Shown here: positions 8,885-18,665 of the stretch, in pieces
Position numbering within the stretch: position 1 is the first letter of the stretch
Layout of the letters: each line of letters starts with the position of its first letter
Assembly: GCF_902459465.1 (NCBI RefSeq)
Contig: NW_022985712.1
Location: 62,001-126,000 of the forward strand
Direction: 5' to 3'
Length of the DNA stretch: 64,000 nt
From: Asterias rubens
Taxonomy: Eukaryota; Echinodermata; Asteroidea; Forcipulatida; Asteriidae
The notes under the pieces: model-generated
Seen by the model: only the letters and a program-made list of their open reading frames with translations
Told to the model about the DNA's origin: nothing
The model's database searches: none
Program-made: the position numbers and the translations under genes

Positions 8885-10300
8885 ATTTACAATATAATAA
8901 CACATAACTGGATGTCAGTAACACTTTTACATGGTTTAGGAGTAAATATACACTTTACAATGTAAATATGATGATAGTCTTTCAAAAATGAGTCTGAACG
9001 GTCAAGCGTTTTACAAAAGAGGCCTTTGCATTTTTTTTTTTTTTTTTTTTTTACAAAATATTTTACATTCAAAGTTATTTGAATCTATTTGAGGGAACGC
9101 CATGTCAAATTCAATTTTGTGATGCACTCATGGACGAGTAGGAAAAATAAAACAGAATTTGTATTTTACAATAAAAAAAACGTACATGTGTTTGTTAATA
9201 TTTAAAAGTCATAGACCTCACCATGATGTCAAATTTGAAAAATACGTTGTTACATTTTTATTTGAAAATGTAGTGGTAGCCATGGCTAGTTATATTGGAC
9301 GAGTTCAGTCGAATAGTATTCTAGTGTGCAAACCAAGTAACAATAAATGCATGCTGAAATGAATGCATAATGAATATCAAAGGATTATGCTCTGTTGTGT
9401 CGCCCCCGCCCACCCCCCCCCCCACCCACACATGTATACTGCAGTAAACAAACTGAAACAAACTAAACTGTACATCTTCCCAGTGAGCAGTGGAATGCAG
9501 ACACACCATTTTCATGGGCAATATAAAATTACAAAAAAAATCTTTCACTTAGTACAAAATTGTGTGGCTGCTGTAAATTTCACTGTTGTCCTGAGATCTG
9601 ATTTTCCAGCAAACTTGCCAGGAAGGCCTTTATGTTTTTTGTTTTCTTTTAAAAGTGACGAATTAAAAACTTAAATAGCATATAATCTCAATTAATAAAC
9701 CATTGGTCTGCGCTAAAAAAAAAAAAAACAGTTTTACACTCGGGTACATAGGCTACACTATTAAAAACCATCAAAAGCTGTGTTGACATTGGACCATTTG
9801 TTTTTAAATATTTATTTAGTTATTATTTATTGACTTTTCTTTCTTTCTTTAGTTAACTTACATGTATTATTTATTTATTTGACTTATTTACTGTATTTAT
9901 GTTTTGAATTTTATCTATTTATTTATGCTATTATATTAAATAGTCTTTAATTTTATTTATTTTGTTTTTATAATTTTTATAAATATATTTATTATATATA
10001 TGTATATATATATATTTTTTTTATTTTATTTTATTATTCAGTATTTTATTATATTTCATTATTATTTTTTTGTGTTTGTTTGGTGGGGGTGGAAACAGAG
10101 CAAGTGGGGGGTACATGTATTCTTCCCTTTTTAAGTAAAAAATAAATACATTATTAATGTTAATCCGTAAAAATTAAAGCCAAACTCAGCTTGCTAGTTT
10201 GCCAGGCCCAGTTCCGACCAGTTACAATGTGCATATAAGTGATGCACACGGTCATGTGACATGCACTTCTAATCCATTTGTGTAATCAATGTGCTACTCA
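8885..10300. other. AT-rich intergenic DNA, no supported gene
   Basis: Contains a run of 34 T near 9017-9052, a C-run near 9411-9424, a poly-A near 9714-9729 and strongly AT-rich low-complexity DNA from about 9800 to 10080. Short frames here lack protein features. I looked on the - strand for the missing distal exons of the SET-domain gene (NHS and CVDAT motifs) and did not find them. Confidence 0.6.
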
Positions 10301-10435
10301 GGGGTCGATTTCACAAAACTCTTCCTAACTTAGGACTAGTCCTAAGCAATGCTAATAGATAGGACTAGTCCTAAGTTAAGACGAGTTACTCATCCTAACT
10401 TCAGACTAGTCTTATCTCTTTGTGAAATCGGCCCC
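10301..10435. mobile_element. MITE-like palindromic element
   Basis: The ends ggggtcgatttcacaaa and tttgtgaaatcggcccc are inverted repeats with one mismatch. The interior is made of repeated ggactagtcctaa palindromes, so nearly the whole 135 bp can fold. No coding capacity. Superfamily not determined. Confidence 0.7.
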
Positions 10436-10545
10436 TGGCATGGAATTTTTCACATTATTACTATTCCTCAATATATTAAAGCAGACTTAAGAATTGATTT
10501 GAAATATTGAAATTGGTAATTGGCCTTTACACTCACTTAACTTAC

Positions 10546-11329
10546 CAGTATTTGTGTCTCCCACTGGTAAAAAAATATCGGTAAACACTTTCTAGTGTTT
10601 CTTCTCTGATGTCTCCCTCCTCAGAAGAAATCAACTCTCCATCATATTGCAGCAAAAACTCGCCTGCAGGAATATTTGTTGCAGCAAAAACTCCTCGCCC
10701 TGTTAAAATATGTAAAACAAATCAATTCAGTAAAAAAAAAGTTTAGGTTTGGGTGTCAACATTATACAAAATTATGGTAAAACAAAATGAAAACTGTAAG
10801 AAAAACAAGTAAAGTAAGGGGAGTTTTCTGTCTTAATTAACCATGTATGCCATTCCCATTTGCATTGCCATTGGCCATGTTGGCATTGTCAACTACAGTA
10901 GTATAAAAACAACATGAAAATGATTAAGCCTTGGGCCAAGACCTACTTAACTGTCTGTAGAGTGTAGTGTTGGTTACTTCCACTTTTTTATGCGACCTCA
11001 AACATGAAGACACAAAAAAATTATTGGGCATAGGCTACAATCCAGACTAATTGGAACGCCAGCAAAGCAAACACCAATGTATAAGTAGGCCTAGGTCATT
11101 TAGGTAGTGTAGTACTCAGGTTGTAGTAAGTATGATGTGCTGTTTTTATGAGATCGATGGTTAAAAATAGTATTCTAGCGTTACAGACTATACCGTTACT
11201 AGGGCCAGGCCTACCTTTTTCCAGTGTTTCACGGACGATAAAAAGTCCATCCCGGTCACCATCTCGCCTGATAAACTCCAAACACAATTCATCCTGTGAT
11301 CGAGGTTTTACACGCTTTGGCCTCACCAT
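10546..11329 (-). CDS. SET-domain protein (KMT5A/SETD8-like N-lobe), two exons found
   Basis: Exon 1 is 11215-11329 on - (ATG at 11329; an in-frame ATG at 11395 is possible) and encodes MVRPKRVKPRSQDE then LEKG. Exon 2 is 10546-10699, from acceptor ttaacag|GGCGAGG to donor ATACTG|GTAAGT. Together they read KGRGVFAATNIPAGEFLLQY then DGELIS, the start of a SET domain, closest in feel to the KMT5A group. The joined phase is consistent. The catalytic second half (NHS and the conserved Tyr) was not found before 8.9 kb. Either further exons lie past elements I could not recognise or this is a truncated gene fragment. Its 5' end lies only about 330 bp from the first 5S array. Confidence 0.65.
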
Positions 11330-11750
11330 TTTGCAGGCTTTGAAATCATTAAGAAAGAAACAGTTTAGAAGAAAATATATCGAAGCCAGGCGCAAGCGAG
11401 CCAGAATAAGACATGTACAGTAATCAGTATGTAGTCCGCTGATCTTCGGTAATGTACATGTACATGTACAGTCAGCTAGCTAGAGATAGATATAGACGCG
11501 GTGCATTTTAGCGCGCGCCCGCCGCCAACTTGAGGAGTTTATGAGCATGCGTAAAACAAATGCCCAGACGTCATGTTTTTCTAAAGAGTTCTAGGGTCAT
11601 GTCAACTAATGGCATGGCAGCCATGTGTCCGAATAGGACACTCTCCAGGTGGCAGCATGTATGGCTGTAGACACTAACTAAACTTAATGCAATGGTTTAA
11701 GTGTCAAGTCTAAAATTACAAAAGTGGTATCTCTGAAGAAAAAAACAAAA

Positions 11751-11870
11751 AAGTCTATGGCACCCAATATTCCAAGGAGGTCTCCCATCCAAGTACTGAC
11801 TGGGCCTGACGCTGCTTAACTTTGGTGATCAGATGAGAACCGGTGTTTTCAGCGTAGTATGGCTGTAGAC
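11751..11870 (-). rRNA. 5S ribosomal RNA (array 1, first full copy)
   Basis: Representative 120-nt gene. On - it starts GTCTACAGCCATACTACGCT and ends near GGGTGCCATAGACTT, followed by a T-rich pol III terminator. It differs from the consensus by a few substitutions (for example CATAGAC for CGTAGAC). Confidence 0.93.
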
Positions 11871-12540
11871 ACTAACTAAACTTAATGCAGTGACTTAAGT
11901 GTCAAATCTATGTTTACAAAAGTTGAGTCTTTCAGGGGGAAAAAGGTAAGTCTATGGCACCCAGTATTCCCAGGAGGTCTCCAATCCAAGTATTGACTGG
12001 GCCTGACGCTGCTTAAATTCTGTGATCAGACGAGAACCGGTATTCTCAGCGTAGTATGGCTGTAGACACTTCCTACACTTTATGCAGTGGCTTAAGTGTC
12101 ATATCTAGGTTTACAAAAGTTGTTTCTCTGAAGAAAAAAAATATGAAAGTCTACGGCACCCAGTATTCCCAGGAGGACTCCAATCCAAGTACTGACTGGG
12201 CCTGACGCTGATTAACTTCCGTGATCAGACGAGAACCGGTGTTTTCAGCGTAGTCTGGCTGTAGACACTAACTAAACTTAAAGCAGTGGTTTAAGTGTCA
12301 AGTCTAAAATTACAAAAGTGGTATCTCTGAAGAAAAAAAAGAAAAGTCTACGGCACCCAGTATTCCAAGGAGGTCTCCCATCCAAGTACTGACTGGGCCT
12401 GACGCTGATTAACTTCCGTGATCAGACGAGAACCGATGTTTTCAGCGTAGTCTGGCTGTAGACACTAACTAAACTTAAAGCAGTGTTTTAAGTGTCAAGT
12501 CTAAAATTACAAAAGTGGTATCTCTGAAGAAAAAAAAGAA

Positions 12541-12652
12541 AAGTCTACGGCACCCAGTATTCCCAGGAGGTCTCCCATTAGACTGGGCCTGCGCTGCTTA
12601 ACTTCGGTGATCAGACGAGAACCGGTGTTTTCAGCGTAGTATGGCTGTAGAC
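12541..12652 (-). pseudogene. 5S variant with internal deletion
   Basis: Where normal genes read cccatccaagtactgactgg on +, this copy reads cccattagactgg, and it also lacks one base in ctgacgctg (reads ctgcgctg). About eight bases between the intermediate element and box C are missing, which should impair TFIIIA binding and folding. The same variant recurs in array 3 near 50875, 53250, 53640 and 54805, so it has been spread by amplification or exchange. Confidence 0.85.
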
Positions 12653-12889
12653 ACTAACTACACTTTATGCAGTGGCTTAAGTGTCAAGTCTAGGTTTACA
12701 AAAGTTGTTTCTCTTAAACATGGACTATAACGGATTATTGATATAGCCAATATTACTATTTTTGTACAAGAAATGTAAAATAAGGACTGATATTTTAGTA
12801 GTATTCAATAAACCTTTTCCTTCATGCAAAAAAAACACAAATTCGCGCGGCGTACTACGACCCAGAAAACTCAGTTTCGGCAAAAGCCG

Positions 12890-13055
12890 GTGACCCACGA
12901 ACCATTCATACACAGTGTGTGACGTCACACCACGTACCGAAGCTCTGTACACAGTGTGTCAGGTCGATCGTGTGCGTGCATTTTACATGTACATTGAATG
13001 TGGAATAACATCGGACACTATAGGCTGCATTTTTTTGACACAAAAAACAGCGAAA
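12890..13055 (+). promoter_or_regulatory. CRE-containing upstream region of the decayed P2X7-like exon
   Basis: A perfect TGACGTCA at 12920-12927 lies about 130 bp before the ATG at 13056, the same spacing as in the 942-8884 gene. Regulatory function is inferred from this parallel. Confidence 0.35.
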
Positions 13056-13284
13056 ATGTCCGATGGCAGCGGGTCTTGGGAAAACCACAGTATAGATGAG
13101 GAAAAGGCATTTTAGGGAGGCACTTCAGAGGAAAGTGAGGGCTCTAGCGATAGGGGGAGCTCACCGGACGAGAGAGAAGCCGAAGACGTGTTATAAGTAC
13201 ATTAAGTTAACCAGCCCGGAACGATGATCGTCAGGCCGAAGACGATGAGCCAAACCCTGATGATCGACGGCTAAAGACAGACTG
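13056..13284 (+). pseudogene. Decayed first exon of a second P2X7-like gene
   Basis: Starts ATG-TCC-GAT-GGC (MSDGSGSWENHSIDEEKAF) then meets TAG, reopens as an acidic Ser/Glu-rich frame, stops again, and after a frame change ends DDRRLKTDW at the donor ACTG|GTAAGG. The MSD start, the acidic body and the terminal TDW before the donor parallel exon 1 of the gene at 942. No matching second exon was found before the 5S array at 14.4 kb, so this is an exon-1 relic. Confidence 0.6.
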
Positions 13285-13768
13285 GTAAGGCCACAAAACG
13301 TTTCATGAATTATACTGAATGATGCTTCGTTTGATCAGTTTAATTCTGCGCCCAAAAATAGTTGAAGGCTATCCTTGACTAAATTAAAACATGAACGAAC
13401 ATGATGGACAAGGTTTATTGTTTACCTCCATTCACGTTATAATACATGTATGTGAACAACACATGCACTGACTTAGTCAGTAGAAATGTGAGGGGAGGGG
13501 TAATTTTTGTCTTGCGTTTTATACTTTGTTGGCAAAATTCATACATTATCAATTTAAACTGATATTGTAGATAACCTATGTTGTTGTTTTTCTCCACCAA
13601 GTAACTGCGTGGTGGTGGACACATGTGCATCTACACAAATATTATCTCATGTGCATGTATGTAACTGTTTCTTTGGATTATGATTGCCTTCTGGCATGGG
13701 TATAGTTTTAAAGCAATTCAGGTACACACATGCAATATTAACACTTCACCATGCAAACCACAAATCTG

Positions 13769-13845
13769 TTGTTAATAATTTTGTATGAATTCTTTTGTTA
13801 ATAATTTTGTATGAATTCTTTTGTTAATAATTTGTATGAATTCTT
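13769..13845. repeat. Three tandem copies of a 26-bp unit
   Basis: The unit ttgttaataattttgtatga plus attctt is repeated three times; the third copy lacks one T. No function is evident. Confidence 0.85.
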
Positions 13846-14100
13846 TTGTTTTGTTTTCGGAAAACACTGCAATGTTGAATATCAGCAAGTGGTGAGCTTA
13901 GGACTATCCTGGCCGTTCAACCGCTGCCACTGACATCATGTTTGGTGGCAGCAACACGAAGGACATTTCCAAACCCCCGTGTACAGTACAGTGGAAGGAT
14001 TTTCGTATCCACCAACGGATTAGGCAGCTTTGCTTTGGTTTATTTGTCTTCAGTCGTAACAATTTTCCAAGTTATAATGATCCGGAGGGAGTGAGAAATA

Positions 14101-14255
14101 ATTTTATAAGCCATAATAATTTACGTATAAATGTACATGTATATTATTTCATTTTGTTTCTTTCAGAGGGGTGGGTGGTTCAAATTGAATTATTTAATTT
14201 GAACCACCCACCCCTCTGAAAGACACAAAATGTAAATTACTATGGCTTATAAAAT
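14101..14255. repeat. Long inverted repeat (hairpin) with perfect 27-bp inner arms
   Basis: The inner arms 14160-14186 and 14196-14222 are perfect complements (ctttcagaggggtgggtggt and onward) around a 9-nt loop. The pairing continues outward to attttataagccat (14101-14114) and atggcttataaaat (14242-14255), with about 27 extra bases on the left arm. It may be a foldback element or a hairpin relic just before array 2. Confidence 0.85.
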
Positions 14256-15582
14256 TAGGTGTGTGGTTCAAATTGATTAATTTAGCACTGATGTGCAATA
14301 AACTTGTCCCCTGTTGTCAACAATACACTATGATTAACATGGTAACAACATTCAACTTGGTTAGCAGAAATATAAAAACAAAACAAAAAAACAGATCTCT
14401 ACGGCACCCAATATTCCAAGGAGGTCTCCCATCCAAGTACTGACTGGGCCTGACGCTGATTAACTTCGGTGATCAGACGAGAACCGGTGTTTTCAGCGTA
14501 GTATGGCTGTAGGCACTAACTAAACTTAATGCAGTGGTTTCAGTGTCAAGTCTAAAATTACAAAAGTGGTATCTCTGAAGAAAAAAAAAAATCTCTACGG
14601 CACCCAATATTCCAAGGAGGTCTCCCATCCATGTACTGACTGGGCCTGACGCTGCTTAACTTCGGTGATCAGACGAGAACTGGTGTTTTCAGCGTAGTAT
14701 GGCTGTAGACACTAACTTCACTTTATGCAGTGGCTTAAGTGTCAAGTATAGGTTCACAAAAGTTGTTTCTCTGAAGAAAAAAAATATGAAAGTCTACGGC
14801 ACCCAGTATTCCCAGGAGGACTCCAATCCAAGTACTGACTGGGCCTGACGCTGATTAACTTCCGTGATCAGACGAGAACCGGTGTTTTCAGCGTAGTCTG
14901 GCTGTAGACACTAACTAAACTTAAAGCAGTGGTTTAAGTGTCAAGTCTCAAATTACAAAAGTGGTATCTCTGAAGAAAAAAAAGAAAAGTCTACGGCACC
15001 CAGTATTCCAAGGAGGTCTCCCATCCAAGTACTGACTGGGCCTGACGCTGCTTAACTTCGGTGATCAGACGAGAACCGGTGTTTTCAGCGTAGTATGGCT
15101 GTAGACTCTAACTACACTTTATGCAGTGGCTTAAGTGTCAAGTGTAGGTTTACAAAAGTTGTTTCTCTGAAGAAAAAAAATAGGAAAGTCTACGGCACCC
15201 AGTATTCCCAGGAGGACTCCAATCCAAGTACTGACTGGGCCTGACGCTGATTAACTTCAGTGATCAGACGAGAACCGGTGTTTTCAGCGTAGTCTGGCTG
15301 TAGACACTAACTAAACTTAAAGCAGTGGTTTAAGTGTCAAGTCTAAAATTACAAAAGTGGTATCTCTGAAGAAAAAAAAGAAAAGTCTACAGCACCCAGT
15401 ATTCCAAGGAGGTCTCCCATCCAAGTACTGACTGGGCCTGACGCTGCTTAACTTCAGTGATCAGACGAGAACCGGTGTTTTGAGCGTAGTATGGCTGTAG
15501 ACACTAACTACACTTTATGCAGTGGCTTAAGTGTCAAGTCTAGGTTTACAAAAGTTGTTTACTCTGAAGAAAAAAAATAGGA

Positions 15583-15702
15583 AAGTCTACGGCACCCAGT
15601 ATTCCCAGGAGGTCTCCCATCCAAGTACTGACTGGGCCTGACGCTGCTTAACTTCGGTGATCAGACGAGAACCGGTGTTTTCAGCGTAGTATGGCTGTAG
15701 AC
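15583..15702 (-). rRNA. 5S ribosomal RNA (array 2, consensus-like copy)
   Basis: A typical full copy. On - it runs GTCTACAGCCATACTACGCT to GGGTGCCGTAGACTT. Downstream on - comes TTCC then a run of eight T, the expected pol III terminator. Upstream on - is CATAAAG at about -17 to -11, followed by TGTAGTTAGT, a conserved spacer block that may be an external promoter element. Confidence 0.93.
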
Positions 15703-16949
15703 ACTAACTAAACTTGATGCAGTGGTTTAAGTGTCAAGTCTAAAATTACAAAAGTGGTATCTCTGAAGAAAAAAAAGAAAAGTCTACACCACCCAGTATT
15801 CCCAGGAGGTCTCCCATCCAAGTACTGACTGGGCCTGACGCTGCTTAACTTCGGTGATCAGACGAGAACCGGTGTTTTCAGCGTAGTATGGCTGTAGACA
15901 CTAACCACACTTTATGCAGTGGCTTAAGTGTCAAGTCTAGGTTTACAAAAGTTGTTTCTCTGGAAAAAAAAATAGGAAAGTCTACGGCACCCAGTATTCC
16001 CAGGAGGTGTCCCATCCAAGTACTGACTGGGCCTGACGCTTCTTAACTTCAGTGATCAGACGAGAACCGGTGTTTTCAGCGTAGTAAGGCTGTAGACACT
16101 AACTACACTTTATGCAGTGGCTTAAGTGTCAAGCCTTAAAGTACAAAAGTGGTATCTCTGAAGAAAAAAAAAATCTCTACGGCACCCAATATTCCAAGGA
16201 GGTCTCCCATCCAAGTACTGACTGGGCCTGACGCTGATTAACTTCGGTGATCAGACGAGAACCGGTGTTTTCAGCGTAGTATGGCTGTAGGCACTAACTA
16301 AACTTAATGCAGTGGTTTCAGTGTCAAGTCTAAAATTACAAAAGCGGTATCTCTGAAGAAAAAAAAATCTCTACGGCACCCATATTCCAAGGAGGTCTCC
16401 GATCCATGTACTGACTGGGCCTGACGCTGCTTAACTTCGGTGATCAGACGAGAACCGGTGTTTTCAGCGTAGTATGGCTGTAGACACTAACTAAACTTAA
16501 TGCAGTGGTTTAAGTGTCAAGTCTAAAATTACAAAAGTGGTATCTCTGAAGAAAAAAAAGAAAAGTCTACGGCACCCAGTATTCCAAGGAGGTCTCCCAT
16601 CCAAGTACTGACTGGGCCTGACGCTGCTTAAATTCTGTGATCAGACGAGAACCGGTGTTTTCAGCGTAGTATGGCTGTAAACACTAACTAAACTTAATGC
16701 AGTGGTTTAACTGTCAAGTCTAAAACTACAAATGTGGTATCTTTGAGGGGAAAAAAGGAAAGTCTAAGGCACCCAGTATTCCCAGGAGGTCTCCCATCCA
16801 AGTACTGACTGGGCCTGACTCTGCTTAACTTCGGTGATCAGACGAGAACCGGTGTTTTCAGCGTAGTATGGCTGTAGACACTAACTACACTTGATGCAGT
16901 GGCTTAAGTGTCAAGTCTAGGTTTACAAAAATTGAGTCTTTGAAGAAAA

Positions 16950-17016
16950 AAATTACGCTGCTTAACTTCGGTGATCAGACGAGAACCGGTGTTTTCAGCG
17001 TAGTATGGCTGTAGAC
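16950..17016 (-). pseudogene. 3'-truncated 5S variant (exemplar of eight)
   Basis: The A-rich spacer (gaagaaaaaaatt) joins directly to acgctgcttaacttcgg, so only about the 5'-most 65 nt of the gene remain and box C is absent. Equivalent junctions occur near 17486, 21578, 22108, 25814, 26743, 27278 and 28803. Two junction versions (ttacgctgc and tttacactgc) occur. All are followed by a normal 5' end and spacer. Confidence 0.85.
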
Positions 17017-18632
17017 ACTAACTACACTTTATGCAGTGGCTTAAGTGTCAAGTCTAGGTTTACAAAAGTTGTTTCTCTGAAGAAAAAAAAAGAAAAGTCT
17101 ACGGCACCCAGTATTGCAAGGAGGTATCCCATCCAAGTACTGACTGGGCCTGACGCTGCTTAACTTCGGTGATCAGACGAGAACCGGTGTTTTCAGCGTA
17201 GTATGGCTGTAGACACTAACTAAACTTAATGCAGTGGTTTAAGTGTCAAGTCTAAAATTACAAAAGTGGTATCTCTGAAGAAAAAAAAGAAAAGTCTACG
17301 GCACCCAGTATTCCAAGGAGGTCTCCCATCCAAGTACTGACTGGGCCTGACTCTGCTTAACTTCGGTGATCAGACGAGAACCGGTGTTTTCAGCGTAGTA
17401 CGGCTGTAGACACTAACTACACTGGATGCAGTGGCTTAAGTGTCAAGTCTAGGTTTACAAAAATTGAGTCTTTGAAGAAAAAATTTACACTGCTTAACTT
17501 CGGTGATCAGACGAGAACCGGTGTTTTCAGCGTAGTATGGCTGTAGACACTAACTACACTTTATGCAGTGGCTTAAGTGTCAAGTCTAGGTTTACAAAAG
17601 TTGTTTCTTTGAAGAAAAAAAAAAAAAAGTCTACGGCACCCAGTATTGCAAGGAGGTATCCAATCCAAGTACTGACTGGGCCTGACGCTGCTTAACTTCG
17701 GTGATCAGACGAGAACCGGTGTTTTCAGCGTAGTATGGCTGTAGACACTAACTAAACTTAATGCAGTGGTTTAACTGTCAAGTCTAAAAGTACAAAAGTG
17801 GTATCTTTGAGTGAAAAAAAGGAAAGTCTAAGGCACCCAGTATTCCCAGGAGGTCTCCCATCCAAGTACTGACTGGGCCTGACTCTGCTTAACTTCGGTG
17901 ATCAGACGAGAACCGGTGTTTTCAGCGTAGTATGGCTGTAGACACTAACTACACTTAATGCAGTGGTTTAACTGTCAAGTCTAAAAGTACAAAAGTGGTA
18001 TCTTTGAGTGAAAAAAAAGGAAAGTCTACGGCACCCAGTATTACCAGGAGGTCTCCCATCCAAGTACTGACTGGGCCTGATGCTGATTTACTTCGGTGAT
18101 CAGACGAGAACCGGTGTTTTCAGCGTAGTATGGCTGTAGACACTAACTAAACTTAATGCAGTGGTTTATCTGTCAAGTCTAAAAGTACAAAAGTGGTATC
18201 TTTGAGGGAAAAAAAAAGGAAAGTCTATGGCACCCAGTATTCCAAGGAGGTCTCCCATCCAAGTACTGACTGGGCCTGACGCTGCTTAACTTCGGTGATC
18301 AGATGAGAACCGGTGTTTTTAGCGTAGTATGGCTGTAGACACTAACTAAACTTAATGCAGTGACTTAAGTGTCAGGTCTAGGTTTACAAAAGTTGAGTCT
18401 TTCAGGGGAAAAAAAAAGGAAAGTCTATGGCACCCAGAATTGCCAGGAGGTCTCCCATCTAAGTAGTGACTGGGCCTGACGCTGCTTAAATTCTGTGATC
18501 AGACGAGAACCGGTGTTTTCAGCGTAGTATGGCTGTAAACACTAACTAAACTTAATGCAGTGGTTTAACTGTCAAGTCTAAAACTACAAATGTGGTATCT
18601 TTGAGGGGAAAAAAGGAAAGTCTAAGGCACCC

Positions 18633-18665
<33 letters not shown>

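Larger units (their letters stand above)
11660..12714 (-). rRNA. 5S rRNA array 1 (five genes, last one defective)
   Basis: Five units of about 198 bp. Gene 5' ends (on -) are near 11870, 12067, 12266, 12463 and 12652. The array starts on the left inside the first 13 nt of another 5S gene (tatggctgtagac, 11660-11672) and ends on the right within spacer sequence at about 12714. Each intact gene is 120 nt beginning GTCTACAGCC on - and has the internal promoter boxes AAGTTAAGCAGCGTC (box A) and TACTTGGATGGGAGACC (box C). The copy at 12541-12652 lacks part of the internal promoter. Confidence 0.95.

Noticed and set aside
11148-11423. + strand frame opposite the SET exon
   Set aside because: The - strand gives a recognisable SET start with splice sites; the + frame has no family features.
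13938-14219. Open frame near the hairpin proposed as exon 2 of the second P2X7-like gene
   Set aside because: It lacks the CxCGxC and CxCC motifs, and its end is formed by the hairpin sequence.
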